The notes beneath the pieces were generated by a model. That model saw nothing but the letters and a program-made list of their open reading frames with translations, was not told the DNA's origin and did not search any database. Made by a program: the position numbers and the translations under genes. Below are positions 1 to 6,723 of a DNA stretch of 8,422 nt, in pieces. Source of the DNA: Bacteroides sp. (GTDB lineage: Bacteria; Bacteroidota; Bacteroidia; Bacteroidales; Bacteroidaceae); the NCBI GenBank assembly GCA_021204375.1, contig JAJPZL010000491.1, forward strand, positions 1 through 8,422, read 5' to 3'. Each line of letters opens with the position of its first letter. Positions within the stretch are counted from its first letter, which is position 1.

Positions 1-58
1 GTACACTATAAAATAGTACGGGGATTTTTATTATATATGCTTTACCATATACTATCTT
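1..58. other. Short downstream region with two AT-rich inverted repeats
   Basis: This is the sequence after the stop codon of the GT9 gene. It holds a 6-bp inverted repeat (tatatg at 34-39, catata at 46-51, 6-base loop) and an imperfect palindrome at 1-19 (gtac..tat / ata..gtac with a 2-base bulge). Neither hairpin is GC-rich, and the first lacks a U-tract on the minus strand, so neither is a convincing intrinsic terminator. The transcript may end here or continue past the window edge. Confidence 0.25.
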
Positions 59-1096
59 TTACACAGCAGAAGAAAGAGCCGACTCAATCTTCTCCATCAG
101 GCTCTCCGGAGTAATACCGGTCATACAAGCCCAGTCACCCCGGAAGCAGGGTTTCTGCCCAAACACCGAACACGGCCTGCACGCCAACGGCAACTGTACC
201 GCATCCGATTTATTCTGACCATACACATAAAAACCGGCATAAGGATGCGTAGCTCCCCATACGGAGATCACCCGGGTACCCACCAAAGAAGCAAAGTGCA
301 TATTGGCAGAGTCCATACATACCAGTAAATCCAGGTGACTCATTAAAGCAAGCTCGCCATCCAATGAAGTACACCCTACCGTAGACATAACATTCGGATA
401 ACGGGATGTCCACTGCTCCAGCACGGCAGCCTCCTCTCCTCTCCCTCCGAACAGGAAAACAGTCGTATCTTCCCGCTGTGAAAGAGACTCTACCACCTTT
501 TCCATCTCTCCGACAGGATAGATCTTTCCCCGATGTTTGGCAAAAGGAGCAATTCCCACCCAATATCCCTTTTTCTCTCCCACGAGAGACTTCCAGACAG
601 AAAGATCAGCAGCCTTATCAGCAAAGAGAGAAATAAACGAAAGATCAAACCTGATACCGGCCCTGTAAAAAACCTCTGTATACCGCTCAACAACCGGTTT
701 TAACGGGCGAAGTCTTTTATTCTCCCGCCGGGTTAACTCTTTACGCTCCTTCCGGGCCTTATCCAGCACATATACCTTTTTACCCCGCATCCGCATCAAA
801 GAGCGGATCACTTTGCTTCGCAGTACATCATGTAAGTCCAGCACTGCATCAAAGTCCTCCCGGGACAAACGGTTGGCAAACGGGACCAGCCCACGCAGCT
901 TTTTCTGCTCTCCTTTGATATCGATTCCCATCACCTCCATATTCTCAGGAGGGTTGATAAAGAGGGAAGTTAAAAACTCCTGCGTCAATACCGTAAAAGA
1001 GCGTTGCGGATTCGCTTTAGCAGCCGAATAGATAACCGGGATCGTCATAGCCACATCCCCGATAGCCGATAACCGTATGATCAGGTAATTTGCCAC
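59..1096 (-). CDS. Glycosyltransferase family 9 (heptosyltransferase-like) protein
   Basis: This is a 345-residue GT-B glycosyltransferase of family GT9, the ADP-heptose:LPS heptosyltransferase family. It is expected to act at the cytoplasmic face of the inner membrane and transfer a sugar onto a lipopolysaccharide or lipooligosaccharide core. Seen in the sequence: the N-terminal IIRLSAIGDV motif (residues 6-15, with D14 at the usual acceptor-side position); a mid-protein GIAPFAKHRGKIYP segment (181-194) starting the nucleotide-sugar domain; FLFGGRGEE (214-222); and the family signature MDSANMHFASLVGT (261-274), followed by VISVWGATHP. A C-terminal group of four cysteines (306, 309, 317, 324) in a CxPCS..C......C pattern is common in this family. 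Length is normal and the gene looks intact. It starts 2 bases after the stop of the DUF4254 gene, so the two are almost certainly co-transcribed. The real sugar donor is unknown; the name heptosyltransferase is by family only. Confidence 0.9.
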   Translation of the reverse strand: MANYLIIRLSAIGDVAMTIPVIYSAAKANPQRSFTVLTQEFLTSLFINPPENMEVMGIDIKGEQKKLRGLVPFANRLSREDFDAVLDLHDVLRSKVIRSLMRMRGKKVYVLDKARKERKELTRRENKRLRPLKPVVERYTEVFYRAGIRFDLSFISLFADKAADLSVWKSLVGEKKGYWVGIAPFAKHRGKIYPVGEMEKVVESLSQREDTTVFLFGGRGEEAAVLEQWTSRYPNVMSTVGCTSLDGELALMSHLDLLVCMDSANMHFASLVGTRVISVWGATHPYAGFYVYGQNKSDAVQLPLACRPCSVFGQKPCFRGDWACMTGITPESLMEKIESALSSAV

Positions 1097-1098
1097 AC

Positions 1099-1707
1099 TT
1101 ATCCTTTACTATACAATACAGGATTCAGCGCCGGATCGTTATACATCTTCATCTGTTTATACGCCTTCATGTATTTCCTTCCGGCAGCTATATCTTCCAG
1201 CAACTGATCCAATGCGCTGGAAAGATCACTGCGCTGCTCAAGCAATATATTCAGTTTTGCCTGACAAGCTGCAATATGCTCCGCAGCAGCATCCCCGCGG
1301 CCTACCTCCTGCTCCATGTGGTATATTTTCAGGATCAGGATCGAAAGACGATCCACCGCCCAGGCAGGACTCTCCGTATTGATCGTTGCCTCCTTCTGCA
1401 CTTTTACATCTTTATATTGATCCAGGAAATAGCTATCGATTAATTCCACCAGATCAGTACGGTTCTGATTGGAAACATCGATCCTGCGTTTGATATTTAA
1501 AGCCTCCGCCGGGTCAATGGAAGGATTCCGGATAATATCTTCCAGGTGCCACTGCACCGCATCAATCCAGTTTTTCAGGTAGAGATAATACTCTATGGTC
1601 TTTTCCTCATAAGGATTCTTCATTTCAGTATCCACATGATCCTTTACATGGTAATCCCGGGTTGCTTTTTCAAAGACAGAAATACTTTGCCGGCTAAAAT
1701 TTATCAT
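1099..1707 (-). CDS. DUF4254 domain-containing protein
   Basis: This 202-residue soluble, largely alpha-helical protein of the DUF4254 family has no signal peptide or membrane segment. Recognisable conserved blocks are LYLKNWIDAVQWHLEDIIR (42-60), a KRRIDVSNQNRTDLVELID block (73-91), SPAWAVDRLSIL (113-124) with LKIYHMEQE (126-134), and a C-terminal GRKYMKAYKQMKMYND (176-191). These cover the whole chain, so the gene appears full length. The ATG start is supported by a good purine-rich ribosome-binding site (AAGGAAGG) immediately upstream, and by a TATCTTTG promoter element about 27 bases upstream. It directly precedes the GT9 glycosyltransferase gene, an arrangement I know to be recurrent in Bacteroidetes; this suggests, but does not prove, a role in envelope polysaccharide assembly. 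The biochemical function is unknown. Confidence 0.9.
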   Translation of the reverse strand: MINFSRQSISVFEKATRDYHVKDHVDTEMKNPYEEKTIEYYLYLKNWIDAVQWHLEDIIRNPSIDPAEALNIKRRIDVSNQNRTDLVELIDSYFLDQYKDVKVQKEATINTESPAWAVDRLSILILKIYHMEQEVGRGDAAAEHIAACQAKLNILLEQRSDLSSALDQLLEDIAAGRKYMKAYKQMKMYNDPALNPVLYSKG

Positions 1708-1733
1708 ACCTTCCTTTTTAATATTATAGCAGG

Positions 1734-1741
1734 CAAAGATA
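1734..1741 (-). promoter_or_regulatory. Bacteroidetes-type -7 promoter element for DUF4254-GT9
   Basis: On the minus strand the sequence TATCTTTG matches exactly the TAnnTTTG -7 consensus of the Bacteroidetes primary sigma factor. It lies about 27 bases before the DUF4254 start codon, leaving room for a short leader with an AAGGAAGG ribosome-binding site. A matching TTTG -33 element at the usual spacing is not evident; the upstream sequence is simply AT-rich. The -7 call is good, the complete promoter moderate. Confidence 0.6.
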
Positions 1742-1803
1742 TAAATTCTTTCATTATATACCCTTAAAACAGCTTCAGAAAAACAGGAAAAACACCTTTA
1801 AAT

Positions 1804-1820
1804 ATAGACTAAACATCTAT
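1804..1820 (-). terminator. Weak AT-rich hairpin after the split zinc-ribbon gene
   Basis: A 5-bp stem (ATAGA/TCTAT) with a 7-base loop lies 12 bases after the TAA at 1833. On the minus strand it is followed by ATTTAAAGG and then a T-run. It is in the right place to end the upstream transcript before the DUF4254 promoter, but the stem is short and has a single G-C pair, so it may not function. Confidence 0.2.
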
Positions 1821-1832
1821 TTTATCAACCTG

Positions 1833-2135
1833 TTACGCTTCGGGAAGTCGCGAAACCTCATTAAATTCCCGATCTCCGATAGGTAAGATCTTCTCAAAAA
1901 AGAACTTACTAAGGGCAGATTGAGGGCACTCTTTCAGACGAGTATATTTTTGTAATTCCCAACCCTCTTTCCTGGCTTTCTCTCCAAAACGCTGCATTCC
2001 GCCAATTACCATATTGGACGTATAAACTTCGGTAAACTCTTTTTCTGCCCTAAACCTTAACACACTATTAATGGACCGGTAAATAATGTTGTAAACCTGC
2101 GATACCGAATAATCATTGAGTAATTTTAAAATCAC
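1833..2135 (-). CDS. C-terminal fragment of the split gene (hypothetical protein)
   Basis: This 100-residue open frame begins at a GTG (2135-2133) that has no ribosome-binding site and overlaps the end of the upstream frame by 23 bases. The frame is open a little further back (WSEKTLSVILKLL...), so the GTG is probably not a real start but an internal codon of the original gene. The fragment is helical and charged. It contains DYSVSQVYNIIYRSINSVLRF, then NMVIGGMQRFGEKARKEGWE, then ECPQSALSKFFFEKILPIGD. There is no membrane segment. As a free-standing protein it is doubtful; it is best read as the displaced C-terminus of the 2113-2925 frame. The function is unknown. Confidence 0.4.
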   Translation of the reverse strand: MILKLLNDYSVSQVYNIIYRSINSVLRFRAEKEFTEVYTSNMVIGGMQRFGEKARKEGWELQKYTRLKECPQSALSKFFFEKILPIGDREFNEVSRLPEA

Positions 2136-2925
2136 AGAGAGTGTTTTTTCCGACCAGACAATTTACCTTTAATACATTTGCCATACTGTAACATAAATAC
2201 TCTATGGCTTCATGCATCGCTATCTCTTTCCATAATCCATACGCCTCCCAGGGTGTTACTTCAAAAGAGGGATCAATAATAGAATTTACCAGAGCAACTC
2301 TATCCTCTCCGACCAGATTTATCTCCCATTTCATCTTCACCGGATAATAAGTAAAGTCATTTTTCACCGGGTCCAGATCATCTACCGCATCAAGGTTTAC
2401 ATCAGGATGATACCAGATAGCCCCCGTACCAACAATACAATCCAGAATACCCTCGGTTGCTGCAAGAGTAGGAGCTAAGACATTATCAAAATTCTCAACC
2501 GGAAAAACAAAGGAGCAATCCTCTGATATACCTTCCCGAAGAAAAGCACCCAAATAAACTTTTTCCTTAAATTCAAGCGTATTAAAGTCTACTTTCTCCA
2601 AGGCAGACACTTTGACTATCTTCTTGTAAATTTCTCTTTTCTGACTCTGTTCTCTCCTTATTTCTTCCTGCTTTATAGCATAACATCCTGCACAACGACA
2701 CTTCTCTATAAGCTGGTGAGAACACTCAGGACAATAAACAGGTTTCCGTTCAGAAAGTTGTCTGGAATAATGAGGCTGTAAAAGAGGAACATTACAATAG
2801 GGACACTTATCCTCAGACACTCTATCGGGTAAATATCTCCATAAACTACTCAGCGAAGAAGGAAGAGCGTATTTTTTCAACAGATCTTTTACTGTCATTT
2901 TGCCGGCACAATAATCTTCACTCAA
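2113..2925 (-). CDS. N-terminal and central part of the split gene: HTH-like region plus Cys pairs
   Basis: This open frame has about 270 residues if read from the TTG at 2925; an in-frame ATG occurs at residue 10 (2898-2896). Residues 1-34 (SEDYCAGKMTVKDLLKKYAL, then a tryptophan-containing helix) look like a short helix-turn-helix of the kind found in transposase-like or regulatory proteins. Next comes a Cys cluster: C41xxC44, C65xxC68 and C76xCxxC81, consistent with one or two zinc-binding ribbons. A charged helical stretch (about 84-105) follows, then an acidic mixed domain containing EIAMHEAIEYL (234-244). The last residues, from about 260 on, are out of frame relative to the presumed original protein. 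It sits directly downstream of the metallopeptidase gene with no promoter of its own visible. I do not recognise the family by name and assign no function. A nucleic-acid-binding role is a guess from the Cys pairs and HTH-like start. Confidence 0.5.
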   Translation of the reverse strand: MSEDYCAGKMTVKDLLKKYALPSSLSSLWRYLPDRVSEDKCPYCNVPLLQPHYSRQLSERKPVYCPECSHQLIEKCRCAGCYAIKQEEIRREQSQKREIYKKIVKVSALEKVDFNTLEFKEKVYLGAFLREGISEDCSFVFPVENFDNVLAPTLAATEGILDCIVGTGAIWYHPDVNLDAVDDLDPVKNDFTYYPVKMKWEINLVGEDRVALVNSIIDPSFEVTPWEAYGLWKEIAMHEAIEYLCYSMANVLKVNCLVGKNTLCDFKITQ

Positions 2926-2950
2926 ATTTGCCAGCTGCTCCGGGCATTAA

Positions 2951-3823
2951 TTAATTCATAAGCGTCTCCAACGTATTCCCCTGCGTCACGTCCCCCGTAC
3001 GATATCCCTTATAAAACCAGTCGTGCCGCTGTTGGGAAGTACCATGCGTAAATGAGTCCGGGACCGTATAACCCTGGGCCTGCTCCTGCAACCGGTCATC
3101 CCCGATAGCCGTAGCAGCATTCAAAGCCTCTTCAATATCCCCGGGGTCCAGGGTACGGAACATACTCTCCGTATGATTTGCCCATACCCCGGCATAGAAA
3201 TCTGCCTGCAATTCCAAAGCCACTGAAAGCGCATTGGCACTCCGTTGGTTGGAACGGGCCATCAGAGTATGCGCCTGCCCCAAAGTGCCCAACAATTTCC
3301 GCACATGGTGTCCCACTTCATGAGCAATTACATAGGCATAGGCAAAATCTCCTCCGGCCCGGAACTGCGTCTCCATCTCCTGGAAAAAAGAGAGATCCAC
3401 ATAGATCTTCTCATCCTCCGAACAATAGAAAGGACCGGTAGCACTCTGGATAGTACCACAGGCAGAAGTAGTATAGCCGTTAAAAAGTACCAGTGTCGGC
3501 TTTCGATAGGTCTTTCCCATCTGCTGAAAGAGCTCCGTCCATACATCCTCCGTATCAGCCAGTACCACTGAAACCAACCGGGCCAGGGAATCACTCTCTG
3601 CCGTAGGAACATAGGCCTGGGTATATCCGGAACTGCCCGTGGGATTATCACTTTCCAGTAATCCTAACAACTGTAAAGGATTCCCTCCCATCAATAAAAA
3701 TATCACTACTACGATCAAGGTACCGATACCGCCTCCAAGGCCACACCCCATATTACCGGACATGCCTCCCTGCCCCCGGCGATCCTCCACATTGCTACTC
3801 CCTCTTCTTCCCTGCCACTGCAT
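2951..3823 (-). CDS. ypfJ: YpfJ-type neutral zinc metallopeptidase, membrane-anchored
   Basis: This 290-residue protein belongs to the YpfJ family of putative neutral zinc metallopeptidases (Pfam Zn_peptidase). The N-terminus (MQWQGRRGSSNVEDRRG) is the family's typical opening and fixes the start. A glycine-rich linker leads into one transmembrane helix at about 34-54 (TLIVVVIFLLMGGNPLQLLG), so the peptidase domain is probably in the periplasm. The active site is HEVGH (168-172), with two zinc-binding histidines and catalytic E169. The likely third ligand is E204 in ELQADFYAGVW. C122 and C134 lie in the conserved ACGTIQSATGPFYC stretch and may form a disulfide. The C-terminal QRHDWFYKGY segment is also family-typical. 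Length is normal and all key residues are present. The substrate is not known for the family. The gene is separated from lutC by a terminator, so it needs its own promoter in the 3824-3885 gap, where only a weak TAAATTG is visible. Confidence 0.92.
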   Translation of the reverse strand: MQWQGRRGSSNVEDRRGQGGMSGNMGCGLGGGIGTLIVVVIFLLMGGNPLQLLGLLESDNPTGSSGYTQAYVPTAESDSLARLVSVVLADTEDVWTELFQQMGKTYRKPTLVLFNGYTTSACGTIQSATGPFYCSEDEKIYVDLSFFQEMETQFRAGGDFAYAYVIAHEVGHHVRKLLGTLGQAHTLMARSNQRSANALSVALELQADFYAGVWANHTESMFRTLDPGDIEEALNAATAIGDDRLQEQAQGYTVPDSFTHGTSQQRHDWFYKGYRTGDVTQGNTLETLMN

Positions 3824-3870
3824 ACTGAAACTGTTTTTAAATGATTCAATTTAACACGGAAAGAGGGAGA

Positions 3871-3922
3871 AAAGTTTAAAGGAAAGAGCGGTATGGCAGA
3901 ATCTATCCTGCCGCACCGCTCT
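3871..3922 (-). terminator. Intrinsic terminator of the aldA-lutABC operon
   Basis: This is a long inverted repeat just after the lutC stop codon. The arms at 3885-3899 and 3908-3922 form a 15-bp stem with one A-C mismatch and one G-T wobble, GC-rich at its base (gagcggt/accgctc) and tip (ggcag/ctgcc), with an 8-base loop. In the minus-strand direction it is followed by TTTCCTTTAAACTTTT, an interrupted U-tract. This is the strongest hairpin noticed in the window and separates the lactate operon from the metallopeptidase gene. Confidence 0.8.
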
Positions 3923-3944
3923 ACCGCTTATTCTAAAACAACTC

Positions 3945-4523
3945 CTACTTCAGCAGAACCGTTACTCCCCGGGCACCGTGAGCACCTACTACAAGAGCTT
4001 GTTCAATATCAGCCGTTTTCGAGGGTCCTGAAATAAAGACCCCAAACCCATACTCTTTATTTTCCAGTTCCCTGTAAGCATCGTGCATGGTAGCTACCAA
4101 TCTCTTTTTATCCAGCAAAATAACCAGGTATTCGGCTATAAAACAGATCACTTTATGGCGCATCTGCTGAGGGATCCAGACTGCTCCATTCTCGGCTATC
4201 CCTATCTCCCCTTCAATCACAGCCAGATCCAGGTTATCCAGCTGATGGGGATCTTCTACTTTATCCGGGTTCAGGGTAGCCATCCGGATATCCGGAAGAG
4301 CAGAAGCGATCACTTCCGCATCCGGATAGAGGGAAGCAACCACCCTATTCACATCTTCCCCTTCTTTTAACTCCACAGCACAGCCACCCACCAGCTTAAC
4401 AACCTCTATGAACTGAGTGACCAGATCCGGATAAGTAATCTGTTCCAACGCTATAGCCGGCATCTCATACCGTGTTCTCTGCTGTTTACGCAGTTTCTCT
4501 ATGATCTCTTTTCGTGCACTCAT
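3945..4523 (-). CDS. lutC: LutC/YkgG-type subunit of the lactate utilization complex
   Basis: This 192-residue LUD-domain protein is the third component of the LutABC L-lactate oxidation system, which converts L-lactate to pyruvate in the cytoplasm. The diagnostic C-terminal block GPSKTADIEQALVVGAHG (about 166-183), followed by ARGVTVLL, is characteristic of LutC/YkgG. A central EGEIGIAENGAVW segment (105-117) matches the LUD fold also present in LutB. There are no cysteines of an iron-sulfur type, as expected for LutC. Two starts are possible: GTG at 4526 or ATG at 4523. I chose the ATG because it overlaps the lutB stop in a TGATG arrangement, indicating translational coupling. The gene is last in the operon and is followed by a strong terminator. 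Length is near the usual size for the family (roughly 200 residues) and the gene appears intact. Confidence 0.9.
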   Translation of the reverse strand: MSARKEIIEKLRKQQRTRYEMPAIALEQITYPDLVTQFIEVVKLVGGCAVELKEGEDVNRVVASLYPDAEVIASALPDIRMATLNPDKVEDPHQLDNLDLAVIEGEIGIAENGAVWIPQQMRHKVICFIAEYLVILLDKKRLVATMHDAYRELENKEYGFGVFISGPSKTADIEQALVVGAHGARGVTVLLK

Positions 4524-5905
4524 CACCGCTCTTTTTTACCCGTTACTTTTCCTTTTTTCCACAACTCAGTAAACGATTCACCGGCAAACCGGGGCAGTTC
4601 CCGCCCTTTTCCCCAACCATTTAAACCGTTATATTTTACAAAACGGGGCATCCCATTCACCAGTGTGGCAAACTTCAAAGCCGTATTGTACAAAGCAGGC
4701 CGGCCAAAAAGGTATTTAAGCCCCACAGACATCTGTTTCTTTACCGGATCAGCTTTTCCATACCTATCCAGATCCTGCCGCCAGCGATAGATCTGATCAG
4801 CCAGGTCTACTTTAGCCGGGCAGACATTGTTACAGGAGTAACAGAGGGAACAGGCCGAAACATTCTCCGAATAGGTAACCGGGTCTTTGGTCATTCCCAG
4901 ATTCACCCCGATAGGACCGGGAATAAAATAGGTATAAGAGTAGCCTCCGCTACGACGATAGACCGGACAGGTATTCATACAGGCACCGCACCGGATACAC
5001 TTCAGAAGTTGATGATGATCCCGGTTGCCCAGAATATCACTCCGCCCGTTATCCACAAGCACCAGATGCATCTCAGTGCCCGCACGGGGGGTGCGGTAAT
5101 GAGAGGTATAGGTAGTAACAGGCTGTCCGGTAGCCGAACGTGCCAGAAGCCGGGTAAATACAGAGAGCGATTTACGCGTAGGCACGATCTTCTCCAATCC
5201 CATGGATACAATATGTACCGGAGCCAGTGAAGTACCCATATCCGCATTTCCCTCGTTGGTACAAACCACGACCTCTCCTGTTTCAGCCACTCCGAAATTA
5301 GCTCCCGTCATGGCGGCATCCGCCGTCAGGAACTCGTTGCGTAAAAAACGACGTGCCGTATGGGTCAGGTAGGTAGGATCACTGTTGTCTTTTTCCGTCT
5401 GCATTTTCTCCTCAAAGAGTTTTCCTACCTCCTGCCGTTTCAAATGGATAGCCGGCATTACAATATGACTGGGGGCCTCTCCCATCAATTGCAGGATACG
5501 CTCACCCAGGTCACTCTCCACCACCTCAATCCCCCGGCTCTCCAGATAGGGATTTAAATGGCACTCTTCCGTAAGCATCGACTTACTCTTTACGAGTTTA
5601 CGCACCTGGTGACGTTTCAGGATATCATATACAATTTCGTTATGCTCTTTCGCATCTTTAGCCCAATGCACGATCACCCCGTTTGCCTCCGCCTTATCCG
5701 CAAATTCTGCCAGATACTCATCCAACCGGCTGACCGTATGCATCTTTATCTCATGGGCCAACCTGCGCAACTCCTCCCATTCGGGAAGATGCATCACCAG
5801 GTTATCCCGTTTCTGACGCACAAACCAGAGGGTCTGGTTGTGCCAGTTACATTGTGCTTTATCGGAAATAAAGCGGGCTGCCGCTTTTGCATGTTTCGTA
5901 CTCAT
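4523..5905 (-). CDS. lutB: LutB-type iron-sulfur lactate utilization protein
   Basis: This 460-residue protein is the central iron-sulfur subunit of the LutABC complex for L-lactate oxidation. An N-terminal LUD domain (about 60-290) includes the ANFGVAETGEVVVCTNEGN block (202-220), as in LutB/YkgF. Two ferredoxin-type [4Fe-4S] motifs follow: C303xxC306xxC309xxxC313 (CIRCGACMNTCPVY) and C352xxC355xxC358xxxC362 (CSLCYSCNNVCPAKV). Between them lies a tyrosine- and glycine-rich FIPGPIGVNLG stretch typical of the family. A C-terminal LutB tail contains YNGLNGWGKGRELPRF. Its ATG overlaps the lutA stop (ATGA), and its TGA overlaps the lutC start, so expression of the three subunits should be coupled. 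Length and all cluster ligands are complete. The electron acceptor is not visible from this locus. Confidence 0.93.
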   Translation of the reverse strand: MSTKHAKAAARFISDKAQCNWHNQTLWFVRQKRDNLVMHLPEWEELRRLAHEIKMHTVSRLDEYLAEFADKAEANGVIVHWAKDAKEHNEIVYDILKRHQVRKLVKSKSMLTEECHLNPYLESRGIEVVESDLGERILQLMGEAPSHIVMPAIHLKRQEVGKLFEEKMQTEKDNSDPTYLTHTARRFLRNEFLTADAAMTGANFGVAETGEVVVCTNEGNADMGTSLAPVHIVSMGLEKIVPTRKSLSVFTRLLARSATGQPVTTYTSHYRTPRAGTEMHLVLVDNGRSDILGNRDHHQLLKCIRCGACMNTCPVYRRSGGYSYTYFIPGPIGVNLGMTKDPVTYSENVSACSLCYSCNNVCPAKVDLADQIYRWRQDLDRYGKADPVKKQMSVGLKYLFGRPALYNTALKFATLVNGMPRFVKYNGLNGWGKGRELPRFAGESFTELWKKGKVTGKKER

Positions 5906-6642
5906 AGGCCGGCAGATAAAATTTGAACGATATGAATAAAACGTACCGGATATTTATTCCGCTCTGCCACTCCCTGCATATGCATCAGGCAGGAACTATC
6001 CGCACCCGTAATATACCGGGCACCGGTAGCCAGGTGGTTCTTTACCTTATCCTCTCCCATACAGACCGATACCTCCGGCTCCTCCACAGAGAACATACCG
6101 CCAAAGCCACAGCACTCATCCACTTTTTCCGGTTCCATCACCTCTACTCCCTGCACCATACCCAATAAACTTTTGATCTTGGAGTAACGGGGGATATTCA
6201 GTTCACTGGCCGACGAGAGTTTCAGTTCCCGTACGCCGTGGCAACTGTTATGAATACTCACCTTATGAGGAAAAACACCCGGTAAAGAGGCTGGCTTCAG
6301 AATATCGTGAATAAACTCACAGATATCGTATATCTTTTCACTGGTCCGGCAAAGATGTTCTTCACCCTCCAGCATACGGGGATAGTTATACTTTACAAAA
6401 GAGACACAGCTGGCCGAAGGAGCCACGATATAATTATACTTCCCGAAAAGCTCTTCAAAAGAGCGGGCCAGCGGCAAAGCCTTCTTCTCAAACCCCGCAT
6501 TGGCCATAGGCTGTCCGCAACACGTTTGTTCCAACGGATAATCCACCTCCACCCCCAGATGAGTCAGTAATTTATAGGTAGCCACACCTACTTTCGGATA
6601 GATAGCATTGACATAACAGGGAATAAATAGTCCTATCTTCAT
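5902..6642 (-). CDS. lutA: LutA-type (Fe-S)-binding lactate utilization protein, two CCG domains
   Basis: This 246-residue protein of the LutA/YkgE family is built from two cysteine-rich CCG domains of the kind found in heterodisulfide reductase HdrB and the glycolate oxidase GlcF. In the first half are C9 (FIPCYVNAIYP, the family's opening) and the CCG at 41-43 (EQTCCGQPMANAG), with C79. In the second half are C134 (SCHGVREL) and the CCG at 177-179 (DECCGFGGMFSV), with C218. These cysteines probably bind iron-sulfur clusters and pass electrons during conversion of L-lactate to pyruvate together with LutB and LutC. It lies 81 bases after aldA with no terminator or promoter seen in the gap, so I place both in one operon, and its TGA overlaps the lutB ATG. 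Length is typical and no ligand is missing. Confidence 0.93.
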   Translation of the reverse strand: MKIGLFIPCYVNAIYPKVGVATYKLLTHLGVEVDYPLEQTCCGQPMANAGFEKKALPLARSFEELFGKYNYIVAPSASCVSFVKYNYPRMLEGEEHLCRTSEKIYDICEFIHDILKPASLPGVFPHKVSIHNSCHGVRELKLSSASELNIPRYSKIKSLLGMVQGVEVMEPEKVDECCGFGGMFSVEEPEVSVCMGEDKVKNHLATGARYITGADSSCLMHMQGVAERNKYPVRFIHIVQILSAGL

Positions 6643-6723
6643 TCAACAAAGGTTTTGTATAGTGATCGGATGGAAAAAGCGCTGACTCTCCCCACCGGGC
6701 CGGTTCCGCACTTATCCATCTCG

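Larger units (their letters stand above)
1833..2947 (-). pseudogene. Frameshifted gene for an uncharacterised HTH-like, Cys-rich (zinc-ribbon-like) protein
   Basis: Two minus-strand frames read as one protein. Frame A (2925 to 2113) carries the N-terminal and central parts; frame B (2135 to 1833) carries the C-terminus. A six-A run (2149-2144, minus strand) sits just before the crossover. With one A fewer, frame A passes straight into frame B, reading VGKTLSVILKLLNDYS. At the 5' end, frame A is open back to CPEQLANLSEDY but has no ATG there. An ATG at 2947-2945 followed by CCC would give MPEQLANLSEDY if one C were missing. With both corrections the gene is 1113 bases, encoding 370 residues. 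It follows the metallopeptidase stop by 3 bases. It is AT-richer than its neighbours, which suggests acquisition from elsewhere. Frame B resembles the C-terminal part of hypothetical proteins I recall from Firmicutes and Bacteroidetes; no function is known to me. Sequencing or assembly error in the two runs is the main alternative to true decay. Confidence 0.6.

Noticed and set aside
2234..2244. HEAIEYL in the split gene as a zinc-protease-like active site.
   Set aside because: It lacks the HExxH pattern and any further ligand motif; probably only a helix.
3847..3853. TAAATTG on the minus strand as a -7 element for ypfJ.
   Set aside because: One base is missing from TAnnTTTG and there is no TTTG at the -33 position; too weak to list as a promoter.
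4524..4526. GTG at 4526 as the lutC start.
   Set aside because: The adjacent ATG at 4523 is a better codon and overlaps the lutB stop in the coupling arrangement; the difference is one residue.
3914..4532. The 9-base sequence caccgctct occurs both in the terminator stem (3914-3922) and at the lutC start (4524-4532), which could allow RNA pairing.
   Set aside because: A 9-base match at this distance is plausible by chance and nothing else supports a regulatory pairing.
5558..5926. A 122-codon plus-strand frame opposite lutB.
   Set aside because: It is antisense to the lutB N-terminus and has no promoter or domain.
6643..6723. accggcccggt in the aldA-lutA gap as an internal terminator.
   Set aside because: The stem is only 4 bp with no U-tract after it; it does not support splitting the operon.
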